Positions 39,162-48,154 of a DNA stretch of 64,000 bases are shown here, piece after piece. Under the pieces are notes generated by a model. That model was not told the origin of the DNA. It did no database searches and saw only the letters and a program-made list of their open reading frames with translations. The first letter of the stretch is position 1. Each line of letters opens with the position of its first letter. The stretch comes from Paracidovorax wautersii (GTDB lineage: Bacteria; Pseudomonadota; Gammaproteobacteria; Burkholderiales; Burkholderiaceae_C). Both the position numbers and the translations under genes were made by a program. Location: NCBI RefSeq assembly GCF_031453675.1, contig NZ_JAVIZX010000001.1:496001-560000 (forward strand). The letters are read 5' to 3'.

Positions 39162-39791
39162 ATGACACAGACCACCCACCTGCTCTACCTGCACGGCTTC
39201 CGCTCCTCGCCCCAGTCGGCCAAGGCCCGGCTGATGGCCCAACACGTGGCCACGCGGCATCCCGGCGTGCACTTCTGGTGCCCGCAGCTGCCGCCCTCCC
39301 CGCGGGAGGCGATGGCCCTGGTGGCGGCCGGCATCGCCGACTGGCCGCGCGCGGCCATGGCGGTGGTGGGCTCGTCCCTGGGCGGCTACTACGCCAGCTG
39401 GGTCGCGCAGCGGCAAGCCTGCCCCAGCGTGCTGCTCAACCCGGCTGTGGACCCGGCGCGCGATCTGGAGCGCTACATCGGCGAGCAGACGGCTTGGCAC
39501 GACCCGGCGCAGCACTTCTACTTCCGCCCCGAATACATCGCCGAGCTGCGCGCGCTGGACGTGCGCGGCCGCGCCCCGGCGGCGCCGGAGCTGGCCGTCA
39601 TCGCCAAGGGCGACGAATTGCTGGACTGGCGCGAAATGGCCGCGCGTTACGCCCACGCGCAGCTGAGGCTGCTGGAGGGCGGAGACCACGCCCTCAGCGC
39701 CTTCCCCGATCACATCGACGAGGTGGCGCGCTTCTGCGGGCTGGCGGGCGGCCCGGACGGCGCGGCCGCGGATCGGGCCCAGGCCGCGTAG
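39162..39791 (+). CDS. YqiA/UPF0227-type alpha/beta-hydrolase
   Basis: 209-aa esterase-like protein. LLYLHGFRSSPQSAKA at the N-terminus and nucleophile elbow GSSLGGYYA (Ser in GxSxG) identify the YqiA-like hydrolase group; later KGDELLDW supplies the acid and GGDHALS the histidine. Cytoplasmic. Substrate unknown. Its last 82 bp overlap, tail to tail, the end of the convergent ligase gene. Confidence 0.88.
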   Translation: MTQTTHLLYLHGFRSSPQSAKARLMAQHVATRHPGVHFWCPQLPPSPREAMALVAAGIADWPRAAMAVVGSSLGGYYASWVAQRQACPSVLLNPAVDPARDLERYIGEQTAWHDPAQHFYFRPEYIAELRALDVRGRAPAAPELAVIAKGDELLDWREMAARYAHAQLRLLEGGDHALSAFPDHIDEVARFCGLAGGPDGAAADRAQAA

Positions 39792-41329
39792 TCCCGCGGG
39801 TACGCGATGCGGTAGCGCTCGGCGTGGAAGGCCTCTTCGTCGACCAGACCCAGCAGCCGCGTGCTGGCCAGTACGGCTTCGATGATGCGCGGCTCGGGCG
39901 AGTAGTGCAGCAGCCGGCGCGCCGCGGGGTACAGCGTGGCGGCATTGGCCGCGGTGACGGGCGTGGTCGTGACCCAGGCGAACGCGGCGGCGTCGCGGAA
40001 GAAGGTGGTCTCCCGCGCCACCTGCTCGGCGGTGTCGCGCTGGTACTGCGGGGCCCGCTGCGGCGCCGGGCGGTACAGGCCGCTCACCCGCTCGTAGTCG
40101 TGCGCCAGCCAGGCGCCCCAGGCCAGCACGGCCAGGCCGGCCACGGCAACGGCGGCCCGCAGCGCGGGCCCCAGCGCCGACAGATGGGGCCGCCACAGCA
40201 CCCACAGCGCCAAGCCGGTGGCCAGCTGGAAGGGGCCGTACCACAGGGGGAATTCCAGCAGGCTGTGCACGCCGATCACGGCCAGCACGCCCCACGCCAG
40301 CTGGCGCAGCGGATCGGTCTCGGCCCACGGGCGGCCGCGCAGCACCCACCACAGCACGGCACCGCAGAAGACCAGCGCCACCGGCAGGCCCAGCTCCACG
40401 GCGAGGTGCAGCGGCAGGTTGTGCGCGTTGTCCACCAGCACGCAGAAGCGCTCGCCGGGGAACAGCGTGGCGTAGTGGGCGTAGTCCAGCTCGCCCCAGC
40501 CCCAGCCGGCCCAGGGCTTCTGGGCGATCAGGTGCAGCATGTTGGGCCAGAGCACCGAGCGCGTGCCGCAGCGCTCGCCGCCGCCCAGGCGGTCGAACAG
40601 GCCGTCCATGGCAACGCCCGTCCACTGCTCCAGCAGGTGCGGCAACGCCCAGGCGGCGCCCAGGTACAGCAGCACGCCCGCGCCGGCCAGCCCCAGCGGC
40701 AGCCAGCCCATGGAGCGGCGCCACAGGATCAGCAGCACCAGCAGCACGCCCCACTCCAATGCCCCCGTGCGGGAAGCAGTCGCGGCGGCGCAGGCGGCGA
40801 TGGGCACCAGCGCCCAGGGCGTGAGAAAGCCCGACAGGCGCACCAGCCAGTCGCTGACCCGCCCTGTGCGCACCCTGCCGCCGGGCAGCAACGGCTGCCC
40901 CTGCGTGCAGGCCGCCGCGCGGCCCACCCACCACACCAGCGCCCACAGGCCCAGCGCCATCAGGGTGGCCTGCTGGTTGCGCTGGCGCAGGTTGCCCAGC
41001 GCCTCGCCGATGGAGGCCGGATACACCCAGGGCGCCCAACCCAGGTCGCCGCGGAAGAACTGCAGCAGCCCGATGCACGCGCCCACCACGGCCGCCAGCA
41101 GCAGGCCGGCGGCCAGGGCCACGGCAGGCTGGGCGGAAGACGCCGCCTGCCCCCGGCCCGCCCCCTGCCCGGCCCGCACCCACGCCAGCGCCGTCAGCAG
41201 CCAGGCACAGCCGCCCGCGACCATCAACGGCCAGAAGTTGGACAGCGGGGCCTGCGTGCGCGCGAAGAGAAAAGGCAGCGCCACGGCCAGCACGGACAGC
41301 AGCGAAGCAAAAACGTTGAAGGCGGACAT
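39710..41329 (-). CDS. Wzy/WaaL/PglL-family O-antigen ligase or O-oligosaccharyltransferase
   Basis: 539-aa polytopic membrane protein with about ten to twelve hydrophobic helices. The family's large periplasmic loop contains the conserved HNLPLHLAVELGLP. The C-terminal ~100 residues (ATLYPAARRLLHYSPEPRIIEAVLASTRL) resemble the soluble Wzy_C_2-type extension of pilin O-glycosylation ligases. With pilS/pilR nearby, pilin glycosylation is a reasonable guess, but lipopolysaccharide ligation is equally possible. The ATG at 41329 (MSAFNVFASLL) is preferred because upstream codons encode a Pro-rich unlikely leader. Confidence 0.8.
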   Translation of the reverse strand: MSAFNVFASLLSVLAVALPFLFARTQAPLSNFWPLMVAGGCAWLLTALAWVRAGQGAGRGQAASSAQPAVALAAGLLLAAVVGACIGLLQFFRGDLGWAPWVYPASIGEALGNLRQRNQQATLMALGLWALVWWVGRAAACTQGQPLLPGGRVRTGRVSDWLVRLSGFLTPWALVPIAACAAATASRTGALEWGVLLVLLILWRRSMGWLPLGLAGAGVLLYLGAAWALPHLLEQWTGVAMDGLFDRLGGGERCGTRSVLWPNMLHLIAQKPWAGWGWGELDYAHYATLFPGERFCVLVDNAHNLPLHLAVELGLPVALVFCGAVLWWVLRGRPWAETDPLRQLAWGVLAVIGVHSLLEFPLWYGPFQLATGLALWVLWRPHLSALGPALRAAVAVAGLAVLAWGAWLAHDYERVSGLYRPAPQRAPQYQRDTAEQVARETTFFRDAAAFAWVTTTPVTAANAATLYPAARRLLHYSPEPRIIEAVLASTRLLGLVDEEAFHAERYRIAYPRDYAAWARSAAAPSGPPASPQKRATSSM

Positions 41330-41470
41330 TGAAGGGGCAGCAGGGGCGCCGCGGGGGGTGCGGACGGGCGGACACCGGCCTGGAGGGGCGGCGGCGGGAA
41401 AGGGCTCGATCATAGGGGGCGCAGGCTCCGGCCAAAATATGGAACGAAATAGGCCGTAGCGCCCGCAGAT

Positions 41471-41501
41471 ATTGCGCAAGCAGCTATTCAATCAATAGCA
41501 C
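41471..41501 (-). repeat. dispersed repeat, truncated copy 6
   Basis: Minus-strand reading ends in ATAGCTGCTTGCGCAA; only the AT-rich half and core remain. Intergenic, upstream of the RNase II-family gene. Confidence 0.55.
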
Positions 41502-41580
41502 TGCTTTTTATTGCCGCCGCCCGCTGCACGGCAAAGCCCCCGCTCCGGCCACCCGGGCGGCCCATGGGACAATGCCGGCC

Positions 41581-43743
41581 ATGCATGCATTGTTTGAAGA
41601 AGCCGGCAAATTCCTGGCCGGCCGTATCCTCTCCGAGGCCGAAAGCTCCGCGCAGATCGAGCTGGATTCCGGCAAGCGCGTCAAGGTCAAGGGCGCCCAC
41701 ATCCTGCTGAAGTTCGAGAAGCCCGCGCCCGCCGATCTGGTGCGCGAGGCGCAGTCCGTGGCCGCCGAGATCGAGCTGCCGCTGGCCTGGGAATTCGCCC
41801 CCGAGGAAGAGTTCGGCTTTGCCGACCTGGCACGCGACTACTTCTCCGCCAACGCCACGCTGGCCCAGCAGGCCGGCGCGCTGTTTGCGCTCTACGAGGC
41901 GCCGCATTACTTCCGCCGCGCCGGCAAGGGCCGCTTCAAGAAGGCCCCGGCCGAGATCCTGCAGCAGGCGCTGGCCGCCATCGAGAAGAAGAAGGCCATC
42001 CTGGCGCAGATCGACGAGTGGGCCGCCGCCCTGGGCCGGGGCGAATGCCCGCAGCCGATCCGCGAGCAGCTCTACAAGATCCTGTTCAAGCCCGACAAGA
42101 ACGCGCCCGAATACAAGGCCGTGGTGGAAGCCAGCCGCGCCACGCACAAGGCGCCGCTCGACCTGCTGCAGCAGGCCGGCGCCATCGACTCGCCCTACCA
42201 GTTCCACTGGAAGCGTTTCCTGTTCGAGAACTTCCCCAAGGGCACGGGCTTCCCCGCCGTCACCGCGCCGCAGCCGCCCGAGGACCTGCCGCTTGCGCCC
42301 GTGCAGGCGTATTCCATCGACGATTCGCAGACGACGGAAATCGACGATGCGCTGTCCGTGCAAGGCCTGGGCACCGGCACCGTCACACTCGGCATCCACA
42401 TCGCCGCGCCGGGCCTGGCCATCGTGCCGGGCACACCGCTCGACCAGCTGGGCCGCAACCGCCTGTCCACGGTCTACATGCCCGGCTACAAGATCACCAT
42501 GCTGCCCGACGAGGTGGTGCGCATCTACACGCTGGACGAAGGCCGCGCCAACCCGGCCGTGTCGCTCTACGTGACGATCAACGAAGAGACTTTGGAGATC
42601 ACCGGCACCGAAACCAAGCTGGAGCGCGTGCCCGTGGCCGTGAACCTGCGCCACGACCAGCTCGACCACATCGTGACCGAGGAATGGCTGAGCGACCCCT
42701 CGGTTCAGGTCCAGAACACGCCCCAGCCCTTGCTGGAACGGCGCGAGCAGCTCTCCTTTTTGCATCGCCTCGCCAAGAGCCTCAAGGCCCAGCGCGAAGT
42801 GGTGCGCGGCAAGCCCGAGACTTTCAACCGGCCGGACTACAACTTCCGGCTGAGCGCCGCCCGGCCGCCCGAAGGCGCGAACACCCCCTCGGGGGGCAGC
42901 GCAGCCAACGCAGTGGCAAGCGTGGGGGCTGGCAAATCCGGCAACGACGGCGCCGAGCCCACGGGCCGCGAGCAGGTCAGCATCACCACGCGCAAGCGCG
43001 GCGCGCCGCTGGACCTGATCGTGGCCGAGGCGGCCATCGTCGCCAACAGCAGCTGGGGCCAGCTGCTGGCCGAGCACGGCGTGCCCGGCATCTACCGCAG
43101 CCAGGCCAGCCTGGCGCCCGGCGTGAAGGTGCGCATGGGCACCAAGGCGCTGCCGCACGCCGGCATCGGCGTGAAGAGCTACGCCTGGGCCACCTCGCCG
43201 CTGCGCCGCTACGTCGATCTGGTGAACCAGTGGCAGATCATTGCCTGCGTGCGCCACGGCAAGACGGCCGCGCTGGCCGCACCATTCAAGCCCAAGGACG
43301 CGGACCTGTTCTCCATCATCAGCAGCTTCGACGGCGCCTACAGCGCCTACAACGGCTACCAGGCCGGCATGGAGCGCTTCTGGACGCTGCAGTACCTGCA
43401 GCAGAACGAGGTCACCGACATCGAGGCCACCGTGTTCAAGGAAGGCCCGGCCGGCAGCTTCCTGGTGCGCGCCGATGCCCTGCCCCTGGTGCTGCCCGTG
43501 CTAGGCGCGCAGAATCTGCCGCGCGGCGCGCGGGTGCGCGTGAAGCTGGGCGAGATCGACGAGATCACGCTCGACATCAGCGGCACGGTGCTGGAGCGCC
43601 TGGACGACCCGCAGGATGCCAGCGATGACGGCCCGGTGGACGAGCCCGAGGGCGACGACGACGAGGCCGTGGCCGGCCCCATCGCCATTGCGGTGGACGT
43701 GAACGAGGCCGAGGCCGCCGGCACCGATAATCGGGCGCCGTGA
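41581..43743 (+). CDS. RNase II-family (RNB) exoribonuclease
   Basis: 720-aa 3'-5' exoribonuclease. The RNB core shows SIDDSQTTEIDDALSV (metal-binding aspartates), HIAAPGLAI, RNRLSTVYMP and SYAWATSPLRRYVDLVNQ, followed by an S1-like C-terminal domain (RGARVRVKLGEIDEITLDI). The N-terminal ~230 residues lack the usual cold-shock domains, as in many betaproteobacterial members. ATG 41581 (MHALFEEAGKF) is preferred over an ATG three codons earlier. A low-complexity insertion (SAARPPEGANTPSGGSAANA, ~residues 425-444 and on) comes from a dispersed GC-rich repeat. Likely first gene of a run into the TonB-like gene, aroE and mtgA. Confidence 0.9.
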   Translation: MHALFEEAGKFLAGRILSEAESSAQIELDSGKRVKVKGAHILLKFEKPAPADLVREAQSVAAEIELPLAWEFAPEEEFGFADLARDYFSANATLAQQAGALFALYEAPHYFRRAGKGRFKKAPAEILQQALAAIEKKKAILAQIDEWAAALGRGECPQPIREQLYKILFKPDKNAPEYKAVVEASRATHKAPLDLLQQAGAIDSPYQFHWKRFLFENFPKGTGFPAVTAPQPPEDLPLAPVQAYSIDDSQTTEIDDALSVQGLGTGTVTLGIHIAAPGLAIVPGTPLDQLGRNRLSTVYMPGYKITMLPDEVVRIYTLDEGRANPAVSLYVTINEETLEITGTETKLERVPVAVNLRHDQLDHIVTEEWLSDPSVQVQNTPQPLLERREQLSFLHRLAKSLKAQREVVRGKPETFNRPDYNFRLSAARPPEGANTPSGGSAANAVASVGAGKSGNDGAEPTGREQVSITTRKRGAPLDLIVAEAAIVANSSWGQLLAEHGVPGIYRSQASLAPGVKVRMGTKALPHAGIGVKSYAWATSPLRRYVDLVNQWQIIACVRHGKTAALAAPFKPKDADLFSIISSFDGAYSAYNGYQAGMERFWTLQYLQQNEVTDIEATVFKEGPAGSFLVRADALPLVLPVLGAQNLPRGARVRVKLGEIDEITLDISGTVLERLDDPQDASDDGPVDEPEGDDDEAVAGPIAIAVDVNEAEAAGTDNRAP
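42871..42930 (+). repeat. GC-rich dispersed repeat inserted in frame in the RNB gene
   Basis: A ~60-bp segment beginning GAAGGCGCGAACACCCCCTC and containing a G6 run is unlike the flanking conserved exonuclease sequence and keeps the frame. It translates to a Gly/Ser/Ala-rich linker. A related segment (GAAGGCGCGCAGCGCCTC) lies at 48281-48340. Confidence 0.6.
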
Positions 43744-43822
43744 ACACACACCTCCACGCCCCCCGTCCCCTGTGGCCGCTGCGCCCCGCCGGCGCCGGCC
43801 GCCCTGCTGGAGCGGCCCGGCG

Positions 43823-44683
43823 ATGAAGCTGCCGGCCCTCTTTCGCCGCATGGGCGCGCTGCAGTGGGCTCTCACGGCCTCGGTGGCGGTGCACGCCGTG
43901 CTGCTGTCGGTGCGTTTCATCGATCCGGAGAGCTTCAACCGGGTCTTCCAGGACACGCCCCTGGAGGTGATCCTGGTGAACGCCAAGTCCAACGAGCGCC
44001 CGGACAAGGCCCAGGCCATCGCCCAGACCTCGCTGGCCGGCGGCGGCGAGGCGGCCCAGGGCCGCGCCACCAGCCCCCTGCCCTACTCCGCCATCACGGC
44101 CGTGGGGGATGATTTCGAGGAAATGCAGCGCAAGATGGACGCCATGCTGGAGCAGCAGAACCAGATGCTCGCCCAGCTGCGCAAGCAACTGGCCAGCATG
44201 CCGGTGCCCGATCCGCGCCCGACCAGCCAGGCCACCGAGGCGCAGACGCAGGAAGAAAAGCGCCGCCAGCTGGTCAAGCTGCTGGCCGAGATCGAAAAGC
44301 GCATCAACGAAGAGAACGCCCGCCCGCGCAAGCGCTACATCAGCCCGGCCACGCGCGAAGAGGCCTATGCCGTGTACTACGACGCGCTGCGCCGCAAGAT
44401 CGAGGACAAGGGCACCGAGAACTTTCCCGAGCAGGCCGGCAAGAAGCTCTACGGCGAGCTGACCATGATCGTCACCGTGAACCACGACGGCCGCGTGCTC
44501 ACCACCGAGGTCGTCCAGGGATCGGGCAACAGCCTGCTGGACCGCCGCGCGGAGGCCATCGCCCGCGCGGCCGGCCCGTTCGGCACCTTCGACAAGGCGA
44601 TGCGCGCCAAGGCCGACCAGATCGCCGTGGTCTCGCGCTTCAAGTTCACCCGAGACCAGACGCTGGAGACGACGGTGAGATGA
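43823..44683 (+). CDS. TonB-like energy transducer
   Basis: 286-aa protein. N-terminal cytoplasmic end and one transmembrane helix (ALTASVAVHAVLLSVRFI), then a periplasmic coiled-coil-like Glu/Gln/Lys-rich segment (EEMQRKMDAMLEQQNQM to ~170), and a C-terminal TonB domain (KKLYGELTMIVTVNHDGRVLTTEVVQGSGN). The ATG at 43823 is fixed by the membrane anchor. No exbB or exbD is adjacent and the usual Pro-rich spacer is missing, so a role outside iron uptake is possible. It lies between the RNB nuclease and aroE, co-oriented. Confidence 0.85.
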   Translation: MKLPALFRRMGALQWALTASVAVHAVLLSVRFIDPESFNRVFQDTPLEVILVNAKSNERPDKAQAIAQTSLAGGGEAAQGRATSPLPYSAITAVGDDFEEMQRKMDAMLEQQNQMLAQLRKQLASMPVPDPRPTSQATEAQTQEEKRRQLVKLLAEIEKRINEENARPRKRYISPATREEAYAVYYDALRRKIEDKGTENFPEQAGKKLYGELTMIVTVNHDGRVLTTEVVQGSGNSLLDRRAEAIARAAGPFGTFDKAMRAKADQIAVVSRFKFTRDQTLETTVR

Positions 44684-44799
44684 CGACCCGCGGCGTGCGC
44701 CGGCCCCCGCCGCCTGCGCGGGGACCGCACCGCAGGCCGCGCCCCGGCACCCGAACGCGCACACGCACGCACGCAGCCCCTGACTGTTTCCCTTTCCCC

Positions 44800-45660
44800 A
44801 TGACTGCTTCGACCGCCGCCCCTGCCAGCTACTGCGTGATGGGCAACCCCATCGCGCACAGCCGCTCGCCCTGGATCCACGCACGCTTTGCCGAGCTGAC
44901 CGGCCAGGCCCTGGTGTACGAACGCCGCCTCGTGCCGGTGGACGGCTTCGCCGCTGCGCTGCACGACTTTGCCGGCGCTGGCGGGCGCGGCTGCAACGTC
45001 ACCGTGCCGTTCAAGCTCGAAGCCGCGGAGCGCGCCACCGAACGCAGCGAGCGCGTGCAGCTGGCCGGCGCCGCCAACACGCTGGTCTTCGGCAGCGACG
45101 GCGCCATCACGGCCGACAACACCGACGGCCTGGGCCTGGTGGCCGACATCACGCGCAACGCCCAGGTGCCGCTGACCGGGCGCGACGTGCTGCTGGTGGG
45201 CGCGGGCGGCGCGGCGGCCGGCGTGCTCGGGCCGCTGCTGTACGAGCGCCCCCGCCGCATCGTGGTGACCAACCGCACGCACGCACGCGCCGAAGCCCTG
45301 GTGCACAGCCATGCCGGCCTGGCGACGCTACAAAAAGTAGAGCTGCTTGCGCTTGATATACAAGCGCTGGAGGGCGATTTCGATGTGATCATCAACGCCA
45401 CGGCCAGCAGCCTGGCGGGCGGCGGCGTTCCGGTGCCTGCCCGGGTGCTGCGCCCCGGCAGTCTGGCCTACGACATGATGTACGGCCCCGCGGCCCAGGG
45501 CTTTCTGGACTGGGCGCGCCAGCACGGCGCCGTGGCGCGCGACGGGCTCGGCATGCTGGTGGAGCAGGCGGCCGAGGCCTTCGCGCTGTGGCGCGGCGTG
45601 CGTCCGCCCTCCGCGCAGGTGCTGGCAGAGCTGCGGGCCGCCATCGCGGCAGGCCAGTGA
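44800..45660 (+). CDS. aroE: shikimate dehydrogenase AroE
   Basis: 286-aa NADP-dependent enzyme reducing 3-dehydroshikimate. YCVMGNPIAHSRSPWIH, NVTVPFK (catalytic Lys), DNTDGLGLV and the nucleotide loop GAGGAAAGV are all present. ATG 44800 chosen because the conserved start follows within a few residues. Residues ~177-196 (LQKVELLALDIQALEGDFDV) are encoded by a complete copy of the dispersed repeat that replaces the normally variable segment before INATASS. The enzyme appears intact despite this. Confidence 0.97.
   Translation: MTASTAAPASYCVMGNPIAHSRSPWIHARFAELTGQALVYERRLVPVDGFAAALHDFAGAGGRGCNVTVPFKLEAAERATERSERVQLAGAANTLVFGSDGAITADNTDGLGLVADITRNAQVPLTGRDVLLVGAGGAAAGVLGPLLYERPRRIVVTNRTHARAEALVHSHAGLATLQKVELLALDIQALEGDFDVIINATASSLAGGGVPVPARVLRPGSLAYDMMYGPAAQGFLDWARQHGAVARDGLGMLVEQAAEAFALWRGVRPPSAQVLAELRAAIAAGQ
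45327..45385 (+). repeat. dispersed repeat, copy 7, in frame inside aroE
   Basis: GCTACAAAAAGTAGAGCTGC, core AGAGCTGCTTGCGCTT, then CAAGCGCTGGAGG and CGATTTCGAT. Full-length and translated in frame. Confidence 0.8.
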
Positions 45661-45688
45661 CGGCTGGCACGTACAGGACGGACACACG

Positions 45689-46423
45689 ATGAAAGCCCTG
45701 CTGCGCTGGATCGGATTGGGTCTGCTGGCCTTCGTGGCGCTGCAGCTGTTCTTCGTGGGCCGCATCGCGCTCATGGCGGTGGTGGCCCCTGAATCGACGA
45801 GCTTCCAGCGCTCCGAGGCCTGGGCCCAGATCGCCGACCGCGGCGGCGTGCGCTGGCGCCAGGAGTGGGTGGCCTACGGCGAGATCGCCGACACGCTCAA
45901 GCGTGCGGTGATCGCCTCCGAGGACGACGGCTTCGTCAACCACGACGGTGTGGACTGGAACGCCATCGAGGCCGCCTGGGAGAAGAATGCGCGCGCCGAG
46001 GCCCAGTTCCAGAAGCGCCAGGACGCCGCGCCCGCCCGTGCGGTGCGGCCGGCCAAGATCGTGGGCGGCTCCACCATCACCCAGCAGCTGGCCAAGAACC
46101 TGCTGCTGTCGGGCGAGCGCACGCTGCTGCGCAAGGGGCAGGAGTTCGTTCTCACGCTGGCGCTGGAGCACCTGCTGAGCAAGCAGCGCATCCTGGAGAT
46201 CTACCTCAATAGCGTGGAATGGGGCGACGGCGTGTTCGGAGCCGAGGCAGCGGCCCAGCACTACTTCCGCAAGAGCGCTGCGCGCCTGAGCGCGGCCGAG
46301 GCGGCCCGCCTGGCGGTGATGCTGCCGCAGCCCAAGCGGTTCGAGAAAACGCCGGGCTCCGCCTACCTCTCGGGGCGCGCCCGGATCATCATGGGCCGGA
46401 TGGGGTCGGCGGAACTACCCTGA
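45689..46423 (+). CDS. mtgA: monofunctional peptidoglycan glycosyltransferase MtgA
   Basis: 244-aa GT51 enzyme with one N-terminal transmembrane helix (WIGLGLLAFVALQLFFVG). Catalytic motif ASEDDGFVNHDGVDW (Glu nucleophile region), GGSTITQQLAKNLLLSGERT and KQRILEIYLNSVEWGDGVFG are complete. It polymerises lipid II in the periplasm. It starts 28 bp after aroE and ends before a perfect hairpin shared with the convergent beta-oxidation cluster. Confidence 0.96.
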   Translation: MKALLRWIGLGLLAFVALQLFFVGRIALMAVVAPESTSFQRSEAWAQIADRGGVRWRQEWVAYGEIADTLKRAVIASEDDGFVNHDGVDWNAIEAAWEKNARAEAQFQKRQDAAPARAVRPAKIVGGSTITQQLAKNLLLSGERTLLRKGQEFVLTLALEHLLSKQRILEIYLNSVEWGDGVFGAEAAAQHYFRKSAARLSAAEAARLAVMLPQPKRFEKTPGSAYLSGRARIIMGRMGSAELP

Positions 46424-46436
46424 GCGACCGCTGGCG

Positions 46437-46469
46437 ACCGCTCTGAGCGGCACCGCCGCTCAGAGCGGT
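46437..46469. terminator. bidirectional hairpin between mtgA and the fad cluster
   Basis: Perfect 14-bp arms ACCGCTCTGAGCGG/CCGCTCAGAGCGGT with a 5-nt loop. No T tract on either side. Its position between convergent genes supports a shared terminator or transcript-end structure. Confidence 0.5.
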
Positions 46470-46484
46470 GTCGTCACCACCGCC

Positions 46485-47261
46485 TCAGCTGGCGCTGAAG
46501 TCGGGACGGCGCTTCTCCATGAAGGCCGTGAACGCCTCGCGCGCAGCAGGCTCGCGCAGCATGCGGCCGAAGCTCTCGCCCTCTTCCGCCATCCGTTCGA
46601 GCACGGCCGACTGCGAGGACTTCTTCATCAGGCGCTTGGTCTCCACCAGCGAACTCAGCGGCTTGCCGGCCAGCTTGCGGGCCTGGGTCTGGGCCACCAT
46701 GTTGCATTCGGTGGGCGGCACGACGCGGTTGACCAGGCCCACCTCCAGCGCCGCCTCGGCCATGAAGGGCTCGCCCAGCAGCAGCGCCTCGGCGGCGCGG
46801 TGGTAGCCCAGCAGCTGCGGCGCCAGCAGGCTGGAGGCCGCCTCGGGGCACAGGCCCAGGTTCACGAAGGGCATCGAGAACGCTGCGTTGTCGCCCGCGT
46901 ACACCAGGTCGCAATGGAACAGCAGGGTGGTGCCGATGCCCACCGCCGGGCCGCACACGGCGGCGATGACGGGCTTGGGAAAGGTGGCGATGCCGCGCAG
47001 GAAACGGAACACCGGCGAATCCGGCGTGGAGGGCGGCAGCTCCAGAAAGTCGCCGATGTCGTTGCCGGCGCTAAAGATCGCCACGTCGCCCTGCAGCACC
47101 ACGACGCGCACGGCATTGTCCTGCGCCGCAGCGTCGAACGCATCGGCCAGGGCCGAGTACATCGCGCGGGTGATCGAATTCTTCTTCTCGACGCGGTTGA
47201 AGGTGATGGTGGCCACGCCGTGTTCGGTGTGGACCAGGATGTCCTGGTGGGCTTCGGTCAT
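46485..47261 (-). CDS. enoyl-CoA hydratase/isomerase family protein
   Basis: 258-aa crotonase-fold enzyme. FSAGNDIGDFLE and GPAVGIGTTLLFHCDLVYA form the oxyanion hole, and FVNLGLCPEAASSLL holds a Glu in the position usual for isomerases rather than hydratases, so enoyl-CoA isomerase activity is possible. C-terminal EKRRPDFSA is typical of this subgroup. Last gene of the beta-oxidation cluster. ATG at 47261. Confidence 0.88.
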   Translation of the reverse strand: MTEAHQDILVHTEHGVATITFNRVEKKNSITRAMYSALADAFDAAAQDNAVRVVVLQGDVAIFSAGNDIGDFLELPPSTPDSPVFRFLRGIATFPKPVIAAVCGPAVGIGTTLLFHCDLVYAGDNAAFSMPFVNLGLCPEAASSLLAPQLLGYHRAAEALLLGEPFMAEAALEVGLVNRVVPPTECNMVAQTQARKLAGKPLSSLVETKRLMKKSSQSAVLERMAEEGESFGRMLREPAAREAFTAFMEKRRPDFSAS

Positions 47262-47325
47262 GGGGACTCCGTTGAGAGGGTCTGAAATGATAGGACGGTG
47301 GGTGCATGCTGCCCCCCGGCGCCCG

Positions 47326-48154
47326 CTATTCCTTGTAGTACACGATCTGGTGGCTGCTGGCCAGCAGAGTGCCGGACTGGTTCCACAGCTGCGCCGTCTG
47401 GTCGAAGAAGCCGTTGCGGAACTCCTGCGCGCGCGCCTGTCCCAGCACATGGCCCGTGCCGGTGGCCTGCAGCTGGGCACTGCTGGCGTGGAAGTACACG
47501 GTGATGGACACGGTGCCCGCGGGCACGCGCCGCGCACGGCGCAGCCACACGCGCGGGAAGAACACATCCGCCAGCGCAGCCAGCGCGCAGAAATCGAGCG
47601 GGCGCGGCGGGTCGTCACGCATCCACAGCTGCGTCAGGCTGCTTTCGCCGCGATCGTCCCACTCCTCGGGCAGGCCGCCGGACACCAGGCGCATGTCGTA
47701 GCGGTTGAGCCACTCCACGCTGAAGTTCCTGGCGCCCTTCTGCAGGGTGTCCGGCGCGGGCGCGCCAGGCATGGGCGTATCCGCCAGGCTCCAGGTCTCG
47801 CGCCGCGCAGCGGTGACCACCGTGGCCGTGGTCGTGACCACCGGGGCGCCGTCCGCGCCCGGCTGCAGGATGGACAGCGTCCAGTGCTGGGTGGAGCGGT
47901 TGGTGCGTACCGGCGTGGCCTGCAACGTGAAAGGGCCTTCGGCCAACGCGCCCGCGTAGTTCACCGTGAGCGACAGCGGCTCGCCCAGCCGGTCCCGGGT
48001 GCTGCATCACCGCCTGCAGCAAGGTGGCCGCGGTGATGCCGCCGAACGGCCCCACCATGTTCCAGTAGGCCGGCGTGGTGCGGCCGGCATAGGTGCCGGG
48101 CGCCGACGGTGTGATCGCCAGCGCTTCGTCCAGGGGGTGCAAGGATTCGGTCAT
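47326..48154 (-). pseudogene. acyl-CoA thioesterase, TesB-like, with apparent frameshift
   Basis: Two overlapping frames together give one thioesterase of ~275 aa. The N-terminal part (MTESLHPLDEALAITPSAP, ATG 48154) and the rest (LTVNYAGALAEGPFTLQA to QIVYYKE) join at HP-DRLGEPL if one G of the GGG at 47997-47999 is removed. C-terminal double-hotdog features WMRDDPPRPLDF and SITVYFH match TesB-like enzymes hydrolysing acyl-CoA. As written the gene makes a truncated product; homopolymer-type sequence error is an alternative. It lies between enoyl-CoA hydratase and thiolase. Confidence 0.7.

Noticed and set aside
39045-41435. A 796-codon minus-strand frame overlapping the ligase gene
   Set aside because: It is the +1 shadow of the ligase and hydrolase regions; composition is Ala/Gly/Arg-rich with no domains.
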